Position numbers and translations under genes: made by a program. A DNA stretch of 64,000 nt from Romanomermis culicivorax (lineage: Eukaryota > Nematoda > Enoplea > Mermithida > Mermithidae): NCBI GenBank assembly GCA_963922205.1, contig CAWUHX010000077.1:620001-684000 (forward strand). The letters are read 5' to 3'. The first letter of the stretch is position 1. Each line of letters opens with the position of its first letter. This document shows positions 13,085 through 25,235 of the stretch, piece by piece. The notes beneath the pieces are model-generated. The model did no database searches and had not been told where the DNA came from. It saw nothing but the letters and a program-made list of their open reading frames with translations.

Positions 13085-14127
13085 AAGAATAAGAACAGAA
13101 ACTACATTTTCAAAACAATATAGTTTTGTGCCAGAAGGAACTTAACTGAAGTGCTATCTTGGAAGAAGGTTTGTGCAAAAATAAACGAAATATCGTGTTT
13201 TTGCATTTATTTCTTGGCCGATCTTTGTACATGTAGAAAGAAGCCTGTAACCAAAAAATGCTGGTTGGAAAAAATTTTAAACAGTAATTTTTTTGAACAC
13301 GTATAAACTGATTGAATATTCATATAATTTAATAATATACGTGTTACCGTGTGTTACAAGCCTATTTTTCGATATTGTACAATTAAAAATTTTTGGCTCC
13401 CAAGATTTCAATTTGGCCACTGAATATTTAGGCCTAGGAGCCACCTGGCAGCTGGTTTTCAATCCAAAAAAGCCTGCATCTTCAAAAAGTCAAGATTCTA
13501 TGTTGAAAAAATCAAGATCCCATCTTGAAAAAAATCAAAAATCAAGATGGGTGGCACATCAGAAGATGAAAATTTCTGAAACTAGCCAATCAAAGGCGTC
13601 CTCCTGCATTTTAGGTCCTCCTGCATTTTAGGCGAAAAAACAAGCATTTTTGACGTTTTTCTGAAAAATTTCAGAGAACTAAATTTTCACGAAAAGGCAA
13701 TACTGCCCGTCGGATTCCCCGTGAAAAGTAACGTCCCCCTTCAGCGACCTCCCGGATAAGCCAAGGGCGCCCTCTGCCAGAAAATCGCGACTTCAGATAT
13801 CTATTTTGAAGGATTACCGTAAACATAGGAGGCGGAGCAACGCCTTTTATTGGCTAGGTTCAGAAATTTTCATCCTCTGCTGTGCCGCCCATCTTAATTT
13901 TTTTTCAAATTTGAATCATGATTTTTTCAAGATTATCCTGAAAGAATGCGACGCATTTGAAAAAAATTGCTATACACCTGAAAAGAAAGTCGAGCATCGA
14001 AAAACTTTTGCATCTTGATTTTTTTGCGATGCATCTTGAGACAATGTTGTGTAATGATTTTTTTCAACAGATTTTCTTAAAAGGTTACGATTTTTTTCAA
14101 GTGGCTTTTCTCGTGTTACATGCGGAT

Positions 14128-14368
14128 AGAGTCCAATTCAAAAGTGTAGTCGCCGATTGAATCCTAGGAATCGACGACAGTCACCAATTGTCGCCGATTG
14201 TCAGCACAAAAATCCTAGGGTTGTTTCACTTCTGGACTGGGCTTTCTGTAAATTGCCTATTCATTCCTCAGAATCGCCGACTGTCGCCAATTAAATCCTA
14301 GGGATCGGCTACAGTCGTCGATTGTCGGCGACAAAAATCCTAGGATTTTTTACTTCTGAATAGGCTTT
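14128..14368. mobile_element. CCTAGGATTTTT MITE, copy 1
   Basis: The ends AGTCCAATTCAAAAGTG and CACTTCTGAATAGGCT-like sequence are inverted. The interior contains two tandem modules of TCGCCGATTG...ACAAAAATCCTAGG. The same family occurs at 25236-25404 with clearer ends. Confidence 0.5.
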
Positions 14369-15580
<1,212 letters not shown>

Positions 15581-15587
15581 ATCTTAC

Positions 15588-16125
15588 CTGTGTGAGTTCG
15601 TTGATGGGCTCTCAGGTGTGAAGACTTGTTGTAGATTTTGCCACATCCTGGGTGTGTGCAGTAATAAACCATAAATTTCTTGATTCTCCTCGATTTTTTC
15701 TTCGATTTCTCCCTTTCTTCCAACGCCACATTTTTATTAATAAGTTTCGAATTTTGATCATTCTCACTACGGTCACCTTGATCGGTGAGTAAATGCTCCC
15801 GAATTTTGGAATCAGTGAAACCTTTATGTATCAGACTTGTACAAGAAGGCAGTTGTGCTGCAAATGGATCATCATCGGATGATCGAAATGCTTTATTTTC
15901 GGGTAGTAGTTGATTTTGTTGTTCGATTTTCAACATATTGTCGATTATGAAATCCAGATCGAGAGATTTTTCCAACTCCTCAAGATTGTCTTCACGTTCT
16001 TGATTGACGAATTTTCGTTGATGGCAGGGATAAGGCGGTGGCGGCGGTAACCAATGTTCGGTTTTCATTTTTGAGCAAGGTAATAACGGATGACGATCGT
16101 CCCAACTTTTGGATCTCGACCACAT
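15588..16125 (-). CDS. Krüppel-like factor, first coding exon (partial)
   Basis: This exon encodes about 179 residues of a nuclear transcription factor of the KLF/Sp type. The N-terminal part has a proline run ([10 protein letters not shown]), an acidic [11 protein letters not shown] stretch that suits an activation or cofactor segment, and a basic [13 protein letters not shown] patch. The C-terminal end is the first C2H2 finger ([20 protein letters not shown]), close to the KLF consensus. The exon stops right after the HTG linker at a consensus donor (CAG|GTAAGAT, GT at 15587-15586). Fingers two and three are not seen downstream within 15 kb. The ATG at 16125 has an in-frame stop just upstream, which supports it as the start. 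Which KLF member it is cannot be decided. Confidence 0.75.
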
Positions 16126-17409
16126 TATTCATGGCCTCTGGAGAAACACCGTCCAAAGTTTGATCATTTCGAGAGTGTGTAGCGATGATCCAGTTCAAAT
16201 ATGAACTTTACTAGCTCATAACGCTTGGAAAAGTTTAGTGTTTCGAACACGTTTTGACATTGTACGCTAGTTTTTCTCGTCATTTTAGCAAATGTGTTAA
16301 TAAAGAACCAAAAGAACTGGTTCGTCTAATTATATTTTTATACAGGCACCGCGTAGTTTCGGCGCTCTTCTTGTCAAACACTCTATCATTGAATAATCTC
16401 TTACCGGGCTAAGGGTAAACCACGGTTTCAAAAATATACTACGTCACCTTCAGTGTACCGTAAAAATTTTGGTGACTTCTCTTTCCTTCACTGAACGGTC
16501 CAGTGAATTTTTTGGTACTATGAACATAAGATAATATACAGAATACAAAGTTTTTAATGCCAAAGTCAAGGTTGAAGTTTTTGGTACAGATCTCTTCACA
16601 ACCTAACGTCATTACAAAGTTTGCTTTGCCGATCATCATCATCACATGAGTGTCACGAGTTTTTTTATCATTCGCCTGAATTTAATGACCTATAAATATA
16701 TAAGACGAAATAATTCAAAGTGACTGAAAGATGTTATTGTAGAGAATTGGCGAAACGATTTCATAGTCAGGCCATGTTGACAGAAAATTCGCAATCTTGT
16801 CCACGTAGCATTTCCACGTGGCCCAACACTGGGGTACTGTAATAATATGTGTGTGTGGGTGGAATTGTGCCTGAGCTCTAGCTACAGGAGGAAGTTTGAC
16901 CTTTGATGTTTTCGACCTCCATCCTAATTCACGCTAGTCTATGTAGGGCGAATTTACTAAAAGGAAAGAGGCCAAATTTTACAGATATTAACTTGAACTG
17001 CAAACACTTAAAGGGAAATTGACATAATTCTAAACAAAATCGGTGGAACAGAACACAACATGAATAGAGCAGAAATTATTATATGTACTACTGAAATATG
17101 AATACTGGTGAAATCATAAACAGTGAAAAAAGCGAGAATTTGAAAAAAACTAAAATATGGGTGGTCCAAAACAGTATATATAGTGTCTCAAATATGTTTC
17201 ACGCCAACTACCTCGAAAAATACATGCTAGTAAATCGAGTCAATGACTGTACAAACAAGTAATGAACAAAAATCGGATGATAAGATTATTTACATGTCGA
17301 CTAGGCTGATGAATGCCGACTGTGGCTTTGATCCCTATCCTAATCTCAGGCGTTTGACGTGCTGATAATCATAGTTCCCTTTGTTATTTTCGTCCCCATC
17401 ACCTTGTTT
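16126..17409. other. KLF upstream tract, probable 5' UTR and promoter region
   Basis: No coding region is supported. A short ATG frame (start 16198) overlaps the KLF start in another frame and could be an upstream ORF. I see no convincing TATA box. Confidence 0.35.
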
Positions 17410-17417
17410 TCTGTAAG

Positions 17418-18178
17418 CAGGGTTTTTTAGCACGAGTCCCATCAGCATTCGTACTAACGAAAAAATATTTCATTAGCACAGTTAGCACGGTTGATAAAGG
17501 TTACTTTATGGTTTCAAACAAATGTATGAGTTTGTCAATTCTGATCACATGCTTTTATTGTATTAACTCATGAAATCATGCTCGATATTGGTACATTTAA
17601 GAGGAATAAGACTCTCATCTGTTTCTAATTAAATCAGCTCATGCTTACATCATGCACTTGATTTTTTTGACCAACAAGTAAATATTCAGTAGTTAGTTGG
17701 ACAGTAATATTTTTAGGAATCGTTAAGCTCGCGTTCTGTTTGGATAAAAGTTTACACGTTTTCATTGTATGTGGAAATGCGCTTCAGCTTCAATTCAGGT
17801 TTTCGATTGATTTTTTCAGAAAACTTACAATAATATTTGCTACTCACTATTACTGATTTGCCTAAACTTCAGCATATGTAAACAGCTGTTTTCAAATTAT
17901 CTAAGTAGTGTCCAAGAGCTTTGTACCGAAGGGAATTCGGATTTGAGCCAGTGTCATTCACTATGCAAAGTGACGGAGAGAATGATGATATTGACGAAGT
18001 TTTGATTTGTGAAATCAGCGATTTTTGATTTTTCACTACAATTTTGTTATATCCTTGATTTTCTTTTTGAATTTTTTTGAAAAATTCCTCTTTTTCAGTC
18101 ATTAGCATGCGAACTAACGTCCGAAAATTTCCATCAGCACGGCTCAGGATTCATTAGCACCGTGCTAAAAAAATCCTG
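17418..18178. mobile_element. hAT-type non-autonomous element
   Basis: The termini CAGGGTTTTTTAGCAC and GTGCTAAAAAAATCCTG are inverted, with CAG/CTG ends. The flanking 8-bp repeats TCTGTAAG (17410-17417) and TCTGTGAG (18179-18186) agree at 7 of 8 positions. Subterminal copies of CATCAGCA and CATTAGCAC add to the match. No transposase is encoded. Confidence 0.75.
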
Positions 18179-18295
18179 TCTGTGAGGCAGTGCAAGTCGT
18201 TTATAGTTAACAACGTTTTGTGTTGATCGACAGAAAATATGGTAATGATCTTGTTATATATGAAAAATTACAAAATTGGGCCACGGACTGAGAGG

Positions 18296-18395
18296 TCTAT
18301 TCCCAAGTAAGCGATTCCCAAGTGAGCGATTCCCATGTGAGCGATTCTCATGTGATATTCCAATTGAGCGAATTCCCAAGTGAGCAAATATCAAT
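18296..18395. repeat. GGGAATCGCTCA minisatellite, left array
   Basis: Tandem units of about 17-18 bases (GCGATTCCCAAGTGA type) form the outer part of the left foldback arm. The right array (24945-25080) is the same unit in opposite orientation. Confidence 0.7.
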
Positions 18396-18964
18396 CAGGC
18401 GATTTCAAGCGAGTGATCGAGAATGTAACAACACTTTCTTCATATTTTCTTTCTTTACCTAACATTTTTCTTTGTATGAATTTCTTTTTTCTTTCGTTTT
18501 CTGGGTGTATTGTTAATGTTTTCATTTATGTACGTTTTAACGTTTTCATCTTTTGTCTCTGCCTTCTTTCCTTTTCGTTTTTCTTGTCATCTACTTTTTT
18601 CCTTTTTGTTCATGAAACAACACATTACGAGTTGTCATTTTAAATAACCGTCGTCTCCTGTATAATTCTAGTGCAGTTCGACATGCTTAAGTCTTTCGTG
18701 GTTGTAAGTGTGAAAATCTTCATAAAAAACATAAAGAAAAGAATGCTGCAACAAAGTGAAAATAGGTGGAAAACCATTAAAAAAAGAAAGAAAACACGAA
18801 GACAGTTACACGAAAGAAAAAGCAACATAGAGAAGGCAGCGAGAAAGAAAGAAAAAAATGTGAAAAAAGAACAAAAAAGAAAAAATCAGGAGTGATCAAA
18901 AGCTAAAAACTAAGATGAAAAATAATGAAGAAAAATCACAAAGGATAATATTGTGTAGAAAATG

Positions 18965-19867
18965 TGTCAGGGTTATTTTGTATTTTCGACCCTAGAACGC
19001 GAGACCCTGACTAATGATGGGTACGGATGAGCTCGATTCCCTTCTGGGTTTTCTATTTATTCAGAATTCGGTAGAAACGAATAAATATACAAAACTATAG
19101 AACAACCCAACTTTCTGACGATCCGTTACAAAACTGAAAATATCGACTAACTGTAGCAGGGTCCTTCCCACACTACTGGACTTTGTGGTTTAGGGTCCTT
19201 CCCACTACCACCAAACTCAGGGGTTTGAAGGGTCCTTCCCTTAAACCTTCCAATGCGTTTCAATGGGTTTTGGTCCGTCCACCAAAAACCCAATATGCGA
19301 TTCTATTTTTCAATTTGTGCCGAGCACATGACTTTTCTCAATCGCTGTTCCACTTCCTAATGACCACTTTCTTGGGTCCTTCCCATGAAAACGATTGTCT
19401 ACAGTAACCTTTACCGTTAGACTAGGGCGTGGTCAGCATCTATCCCAGAACCTTTCCAGGTAGATCGCCCATGCATATGCCTCCGTGCAGGCATAAAACG
19501 CATTTGCATATTTGCACAACCTTTGTGCAAATTGCATCACCTGTTGCACAACGTGCACATCTCTTCACATTTGTCCGTTAGTCTTTGTTGAGTGGGTCCA
19601 TCGTATCGTAATGATGGCCCCATAGTGTGCAGGGTCGTTAATAACCATCCCTTGCATATGTTTTTTTGGTTAATTTTTGGATTATCGTCAGAATATTGAG
19701 GTCGCCTAGACGAAAATGTACAAAAGAAGACGAGAAAAACAAAACACTTATGAAAATGTACGTCTGGAAAACGTTCCAGAATTGAGAACAAAAACACGAA
19801 ATAATTACAGTATGCTTGCTGAATTTTGCGAAAAAATTATATACAGTAAATCTTACACCTCGTGACA
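18965..19867 (-). repeat. 3' LTR (minus-strand element)
   Basis: It is 903 bp, with TGTCA...TGACA ends. It is the 3' LTR because the polypurine tract lies just inside it at about 19868-19885. Confidence 0.85.
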
Positions 19868-19904
19868 TTCTCTTCCTTCTCAAAACGAACGCCCTCGTTC
19901 GCAA

Positions 19905-20705
19905 TCATTCGTTCAATTTCGAAATGAGTATGATTTTTTTCTCGATATTTGACGACGGATGGAAATTCTTCTGGGAAACGTGACTTTTCTTGACGTTCTG
20001 AATTCGGGTCAATCGTTTTTTGTTACTGTAGTGGTGTTGGATCACACAGGGAACTTTTATTTCGCCCAATTTGAAATGACCTTCCTCGTGGTTCCAACCC
20101 CACTTTGGAAAGAGAGTCATAAGGTCCATCCCTAATAGGAGTTCAGAGTTACAGTTCTTTGGTACATGCGCCAACAAAGATAATTGAATTTCGCAGAATT
20201 CTATTGTAATTCGAGCTGAACCCAATAACTGTTTACCATGATTATCGAGAGTTAAAGGGATTCTACCATCAGGGGGTCTCAAACAAAGTTCAAGACCTTC
20301 CACGACTCTTGGATTTATTAATGTAATCGTAGACCCGCAATCGATCATTGCTGTAACATCAATTTTTTTATTCAACGTAACTTTGATCAAGGGTGTCTTC
20401 CTTTTCGCTCCTACAATGCAGTTGATGAGTTCCAATTTAGGGGCAGATGGAGTCCACTGATTAGGTACCATGACATAACCATTTCGAATTTGATTACCTC
20501 TCAAACCTACAAGGTCGACTAGGGCCTGACCGAATGAGGGGGCCATTGGCGGCAATACAGGGTGTATGTTGTGACGATTTTGTCGTACTGGCAGCTCATA
20601 TGCCAGATTTCTTGGTCGTTTTGGGAAATAACACCCACGGAGTAAGTAGAAGCAATACAAAGCACCTACATTTAACACCACCCTGACTGCTAAGTTTATA
20701 AGCAT
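19905..20705 (-). CDS. Env membrane anchor fused to retropepsin-like protease
   Basis: This 266-residue frame begins with a membrane-spanning segment (residues about 3-25, LAVRVVLNVGALYCFYLL) that fits the end of the upstream Env. A basic, proline-containing linker follows, then an aspartic protease domain. The catalytic loop reads AMIDCGSTITLI (about residue 120), in which D-C-G replaces the usual D-S/T-G. The C-terminal signature is ELLLGMDLMTLF. Retropepsins act as dimers and cut the polyprotein. The frame ends close to the 3' LTR, so no reverse transcriptase or integrase follows. The linear order Env-anchor then protease in one frame is the odd feature. The protease call is good; the function in this copy is doubtful. 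Confidence 0.7.
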   Translation of the reverse strand: MLINLAVRVVLNVGALYCFYLLRGCYFPKRPRNLAYELPVRQNRHNIHPVLPPMAPSFGQALVDLVGLRGNQIRNGYVMVPNQWTPSAPKLELINCIVGAKRKTPLIKVTLNKKIDVTAMIDCGSTITLINPRVVEGLELCLRPPDGRIPLTLDNHGKQLLGSARITIEFCEIQLSLLAHVPKNCNSELLLGMDLMTLFPKWGWNHEEGHFKLGEIKVPCVIQHHYSNKKRLTRIQNVKKSHVSQKNFHPSSNIEKKIILISKLNE

Positions 20706-22389
20706 TTGTAGGGGTCCCTTGAGCAGATTGTTTAGCCATCTGTCAAGCTGTTGTGGGACCCAACAATGACGTGTTCTAGGGCAAGCCCAGCACCGTTCAG
20801 TGTACTTCCGAGGGCTTTCCCGCTACCAGACAACACTTCGTACACTGAGCTGAAGTGCAGTGACATTTCTGATGTGTAATTCACTAGTCTTTTCACAACC
20901 AGTTCTAAATCATGCGTCTTGAACATGAACTCTTTCAAATAATTGAGATTCGTGGAAACAGCCGCTAGTTTATCATGAAAAATGGTTGGTGTGTTGAAGT
21001 GGAAAACAGAAAAATTGCCATTCCACAAAACTTCCAGGGGAACTCTGCTTACGTGAGCTTTTCCAGTCTTGCTGACCCATGTATCATTAACTTTGAACAG
21101 AGGGATATGCCTATGATTACAGTCAACTTTTTGGCTCGATGTAGCAAGATCCACACCACCAGGGTTCACAAACATAAGCTCCTTATCGATTCTTACTGGT
21201 AAGTCCCGAAAACAAGTAGTTCCCACTTGATAATCCTTGTATACTACTGTAGCATTCACTTGACAGCAGGACCAGGTCGTAACAGCTTCTCAAGTGAATT
21301 CGGCAACAATGTCTGTTCTTTGGAGGAAAGCATGTGCACCGAGGGTCGCATCTAGACGTAGCAGTTGCCAAACGAGATCCAAATGACGTTGGGCTTGATG
21401 GCAAAGTTCACTCCACACATTCCGAAAATTTTGCAGTTCAAATCGTCGAATTTTCTCAATCAAATAGTTCAATTTTCCGTTTATGGGGTCAGATTTGTCA
21501 TAATCTAACCCACTTGGAGTTCCATTGATGATGATTGGGTCTAACTCGATTTTTCAATCTATCATTTGATCGATTTTAATTACTATGCCTTGTTCAGTCT
21601 GAATCGAATTTGTGATTTCAGGGCAGTTTGGATGCGCATATGATCGATTTTTAAGGGAAAATGCAGCTTGCAAATCCTCTATTAGTGCATGAGAGTTGGT
21701 GAGATCGATTTGATATGAATTCTTGAATTCTAAAGGACATATTTTTTCAAGGGGTTTTTCTTCCCACATTATGACTCCATCAGGGTCACACATTGACCCG
21801 CATTAGCTTTACAACCTCTTAGGTCTCCAAGGGTGCTGATAATGCTAATTCCGTTCCAAGAGGCAACTTGGCCTTCTTCCACTTCTTGACAGTTGTCAAA
21901 ACAGCACCACTTGTATTCAATGGCAAGTTTGTTGTTCTGACCTTTGTAGTTTTTGGTCTCCCAGAACTTTGAGCATCCGAATGGTGCTAGATTTTCGATT
22001 TTTGTTTGATCAAAAACGATGCTTTTCGAGCTGAAGAAGCTAGTCTGGGTACATATTTTCCTCTTTCTGATAGTGCATTTGTACCCACGGGTAGTTTTAG
22101 GTGAACTTCTAGGGGTATAGACATGTCCGATGACTGTCAATGGAGTTCCTGAAACTGGGGGCTGCACACAAGATACGGATTTAGGAATTTCAATTGCATG
22201 TCCACTAAGTGAAGTACCACACATTTGATAAATTTGGGCATTTGATCCGCACAAAAAGCCCAAAATTGTGATCAAGCATAACATGATGGTATTGCTAGAA
22301 ACAAACCCACAGACGCAGGAATGGTGTTTACTTGCCTCTGATCGCATTCCAGGGTCCTCACCATCGATGTCCAACTGACAACTACCCAA
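20706..22389 (-). pseudogene. Env-like glycoprotein, broken
   Basis: The N-terminal part has a hydrophobic signal-like segment (NTIMLCLITILGFLCGSNAQ) followed by a Cys-rich ectodomain with N-glycosylation sites. A helical stretch comes at about 21290-21450 and another Cys-containing domain (TTCFRDLPVRI, then FVNPG) at 21100-21210. The arrangement resembles envelope glycoproteins of invertebrate retroelements. The membrane anchor is the hydrophobic run at the start of the next frame (about 20630-20700). The gene is spread over two frames, with a shift near 21780 and stops near 21554 and 21290. It would mediate membrane fusion in an intact element. The position between gag and protease is abnormal. 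I assign it by architecture, not by a database match. Confidence 0.55.
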
Positions 22390-22396
22390 ATTTTCA

Positions 22397-23520
22397 GCTA
22401 TATTGTTTTGACGAGGGCTCTGTCTATTTTCCTGAGGGCAGTCCCGACTGAGGTGTCCTTGTCACTTACATTTATGACACTGTGTGTCTTTCAGTCTGCA
22501 GTTGTCACTTTTGTGGCCACTTCGTTTACAGTTGGTGCATTTTACCCGACATTCTCTTTCGATGTGATTTTGCCGACCACATATGGAACAGGGTGGCTTG
22601 CTACGACAATCTTTGGCGTAGTGACCAATTTTACCACACTGAAATCATGTTTTGGGCTTCGAGTTGATGCCCATTTCTTTCTGACCTAGCTGAATGGTCA
22701 ACTTTTCGATTGCATCCTTCAATTTTTCAATTTGAATGTTCATATCAGGACCATTCGACTTAGGGGGCTGATGAGCAAAAACCTGTTCAGTCTGCCCACC
22801 ATACTTAGCTGCCGTGCAGGGGATGATGTTGGATTCATCCCGCAGAATCTCTTGTTCCACGGAAGTAACTTCGTCAATTACGCTTTTCAAATCAGGAAAC
22901 CGTTTAAATTTAAGGGCTCTTCTAACGTCAGTTTGAAGCCCTTCCAAAAATACTGATTCCAAAAAAGTATTTCTAGCATTCAAATCTAAATTAGGGTAGG
23001 CTAACCTTCCCAATTTTTCCAATTCGTTGAAATAGGCAGTGACTGTTTCAGTCCGTTTCTGCTTACGATCTTTCAAAATTTGTGGATGATGCAGGGAATC
23101 CCCCTGGCTGGAGAAAGCCAACTGCATAGCTTGTAAAAGTTGTGCGTAGGTTGTAGGTGGATCGTCTGAATTCAAAATATTTTCGAATTTTGTAAGGGCA
23201 TCGTCCTTCAGATGAAATTCCAAGAAAATCTGCTTAAGGGCATCATCCTCATTTCTGATGCCCTTCAAAATCATTTGCTTTTCTAATTTCTTTGCCCATT
23301 CGGTGAAATTTTCATAGGGCAAGCCGGAAAAGACTGAGAAATCCGAGGTTCTGGTCAAAAGATCACCTCGTAGATTGTTGACACGGATGTCATCAATTCG
23401 CTATTCAGCATTTTCAACTTTCCGGGTTAGCTGGGTTTCTAGATTTCGCAGTCGACCATCCAGAACCACTCCTAACGCATCTTGGATGACGGTTCCTAAC
23501 AAGTCTTCGTTTCCGAGCAT
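22397..23520 (-). pseudogene. Gag polyprotein with CCHC zinc knuckles, nonsense-broken
   Basis: This is the capsid-nucleocapsid precursor of the retroelement. The frame starts with ATG at 23520. Residues about 60-230 hold a retrotransposon Gag domain (WAKKLEKQMILKG, YFNELEKLGRLAYPN, FLEGLQTDVRRALKFKRF) clearly homologous to the Gag at 60306-62672. Four CCHC knuckles follow between about 22645 and 22455 and would bind the genomic RNA. The same frame is cut by TAG at 23401-23403, TGA at 22645-22647 and TGA at 22462-22464, the last lying inside the fourth knuckle. The frame then continues without further stop into the Env-like segment, so gag and env appear fused in one frame. Confidence 0.75.
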
Positions 23521-23759
23521 TCTTTTGCTCAAAACGATTTTTGGGGCTACAAAGACAGATCGGCTCTTTGAAGAAATTTTCGATTAGGAAAAATCGGATT
23601 TTCCATGCTCACAAACGATATTCAAAATCGACGAGGGAGCCTTAGATTTAAAAAAAAAACGATGACGAATCAAAATTTCAGGAAAACTACGATAGGGCAC
23701 GAAAACTTTTGGATAAGGCTGAAAAAGTTGCCCCTGTTATTAGGTCACCAAGTTTTCTA

Positions 23760-24657
23760 TGTCAGGGTTATTTTGTATTCTCGACCCTAGAACGCGAGAC
23801 CCTGACTAATGATGGGTACGGATGAGCTCGATTCCCTTCTGGGTTTTCTATTTATTCAGAATTCGGTAAAAACGGATAAATATACAAAACTATAGAACAA
23901 CCCAACTTTCTGATGATCCGTTACAAAACTGAAAATATCAACTAACTGTAGCAGGGTTCTTTCCACACTACTGGACTTTGTGGTTTAGGGTCCTTCCCAC
24001 TACCACCAAACTCAGGGGTTTGAAGGGTCCTTCCCTTAAAACTCCCAATGCGTTTCAATGGGTTTTGGTTCGTGCACCAAAAACCCAATATGCGATTCTA
24101 TTTTTCAATTTGTGCCGAGCACACGACTTTTCTCAATCGCTGTTCCACTTCCTAATGACCACTTTCTTGGGTCCTTCCCATGAAAACGATTGTCTACAGT
24201 AACCTTTACCGTTAGACTAGGGCGTGGTCAGCATCTATCCCAGAACCTTTCCAGGTAGATCGCCCATGCATATGCCTCCGTGCAGGCATAAAACGCATTT
24301 GCATATTTGCACAACCTTTGTGCAAATTGCATCACCTGTTGCACAACGTGCACATCTCTTCACATTTGTCTGTTAGTCTTTGTTGAGTGGGTCCATCGTA
24401 ATGATGGCCCCATAGTGTGCAGGGTCGTTAATAACCATCCCTTGCATATGTTTTTTTGGTTAATTCTTGGATTATCGTCAGAATATTGAGGTCGCCCAGA
24501 CGAAAATGTACAAAAGAAGACGAGAAAAACAAAACACTTATGAAAATGTACGTCTCGAAAACGTTCCAGAATTGAGAACAAAAACACGAAATAATTACAG
24601 TATGCTTGCTGGATTTTGCGAAAAAATTATATACAGTAAATCTAACACCTCGTGACA
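23760..24657 (-). repeat. 5' LTR (minus-strand element)
   Basis: It is 898 bp and nearly identical to 18965-19867. One 5-bp duplication (TCGTA near 19598) is missing here. The gag leader follows on the minus strand. Confidence 0.85.
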
Positions 24658-24944
24658 AATGGAGCGTGCTGAATCGTATAAGAACTACACAGGAGACTAT
24701 GCTTATTAAAAATAAGAATTTATAATTTGTTGTTTCATGAGCAAAAAAGAAAAAAGTAGGTGTAAAGAAAAACGAAAATAAAAGCAAAGACAAAAGATAA
24801 AAATGTAAAAACATATATAAACGAAAACATTAACAATACACACAGAAAAAAGAAAAAAAAATACAATCAAAGAAACATATAATGTAAAGAAGGAGAATAT
24901 GAAGAGTGTTACTACATTATCAATCACTTGTTTGGGATCGCACA

Positions 24945-25080
24945 ATTGGGAATTCGTTCACTTGGGAATTCGCTCAATTGGGAATCGCTCAAATGAGAAT
25001 TCGCTCACTTGGGAAATCGCTCAATTGGGAATCGCTCACACGGGAATCGCTCACTTGGGAATCGCTCACATGGGAATACC
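24945..25080. repeat. GGGAATCGCTCA minisatellite, right array
   Basis: About eight units of (C)ACTTGGGAATCGCT lie in tandem, inverted relative to the array at 18296-18395. Frames such as GNRSIGNRSHGNRS across it are repeat products. Confidence 0.75.
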
Positions 25081-25235
25081 CCGACTGAGGTATCAGAGGA
25101 AAACGGTAAAATCGCTATAAGAGAAGACAGACAGGAGAAATGGAAAGTAATCGGCCTTAACACACTAATAACACACTCGGCATTGACTTGTCGTGAAGAT
25201 TCTCCGACCTTGGATTTATGAGGCATTAACGTTAA

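Larger units (their letters stand above)
11045..13476. mobile_element. hAT-like element nested in minisatellite
   Basis: The left end CAGGGTTGTTTAG and right end AAAAAAGCCTG pair imperfectly and have the CAGG/CCTG ends usual for hAT elements. The flanking 8 bases, GATCTTGA and CATCTTCA, agree at 6 of 8 positions. Subterminal words GGCTCCTAAAATTTTAGG and its relative GGCTCCTAGGCCTAAAT face each other. There is no transposase. The classification is tentative. Confidence 0.4.
10631..14113. mobile_element. Inverted-repeat element with CAAGAT-rich arms, nested host
   Basis: The segment at about 10631-10890 matches the reverse complement of about 13890-14113. Both run CGAGAA...CCACTTGAAAAAATCG, then AAGATGCATCGCAAAAAAATCAAGATG, then TTTTTCGATG-TCGACTTTCTTTTCA. 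The arms are built of degenerate tandem words of the type TTTCAAGATGCATCGCAAAAA and CAAGATTCCATCTTGAAAAAA. A second element (11045-13476) and a third (11679-13084) are nested inside. Apparent frames such as the CIAKISRC-type one are repeat artefacts. The ends are good to about 15 bp. Confidence 0.55.
18965..24657 (-). mobile_element. LTR retroelement, gag-env-protease without RT or integrase
   Basis: The two LTRs (18965-19867 and 23760-24657) differ by a 5-bp indel and scattered substitutions. They begin TGTCAGGG and end CGTGACA, and are flanked by a 4-bp direct repeat AATG (18961-18964, 24658-24661). On the minus strand the order is a primer-binding site beginning TGGTGACC about 8 bases inside the 5' LTR, gag, an Env-like protein, an aspartic protease, a polypurine tract (GAGAAGGAAGAGAA) and the 3' LTR. 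The 3.9-kb interior has no reverse transcriptase, RNase H or integrase. It is inserted in the loop of the foldback element. Confidence 0.85.
18292..25085. mobile_element. Large foldback element, split by LTR retroelement
   Basis: The left arm (about 18292-18683) and the reverse complement of the right arm (about 24662-25085) match throughout. Both begin with an array of GATTCCCAAGTGAGC-type units, then AATGT(A)ACAACACT-TTCTTCATATT, GTGTATTGTTAATGTTTTC and CATGAAACAACA. With the LTR element (18965-24657) removed, the arms enclose a loop of only about 300 bases. The ends are approximate and no TSD was found. Confidence 0.6.

Noticed and set aside
20975-21528. Plus-strand frames opposite the Env region
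   Set aside because: They are antisense shadows of the minus-strand Env-like coding, which has Cys and glycosylation patterns and joins its neighbours.
24899-25221. Frames with GNRSHGNRSLGNRS repeats
   Set aside because: They are translations of the GGGAATCGCTCA array in the right foldback arm.
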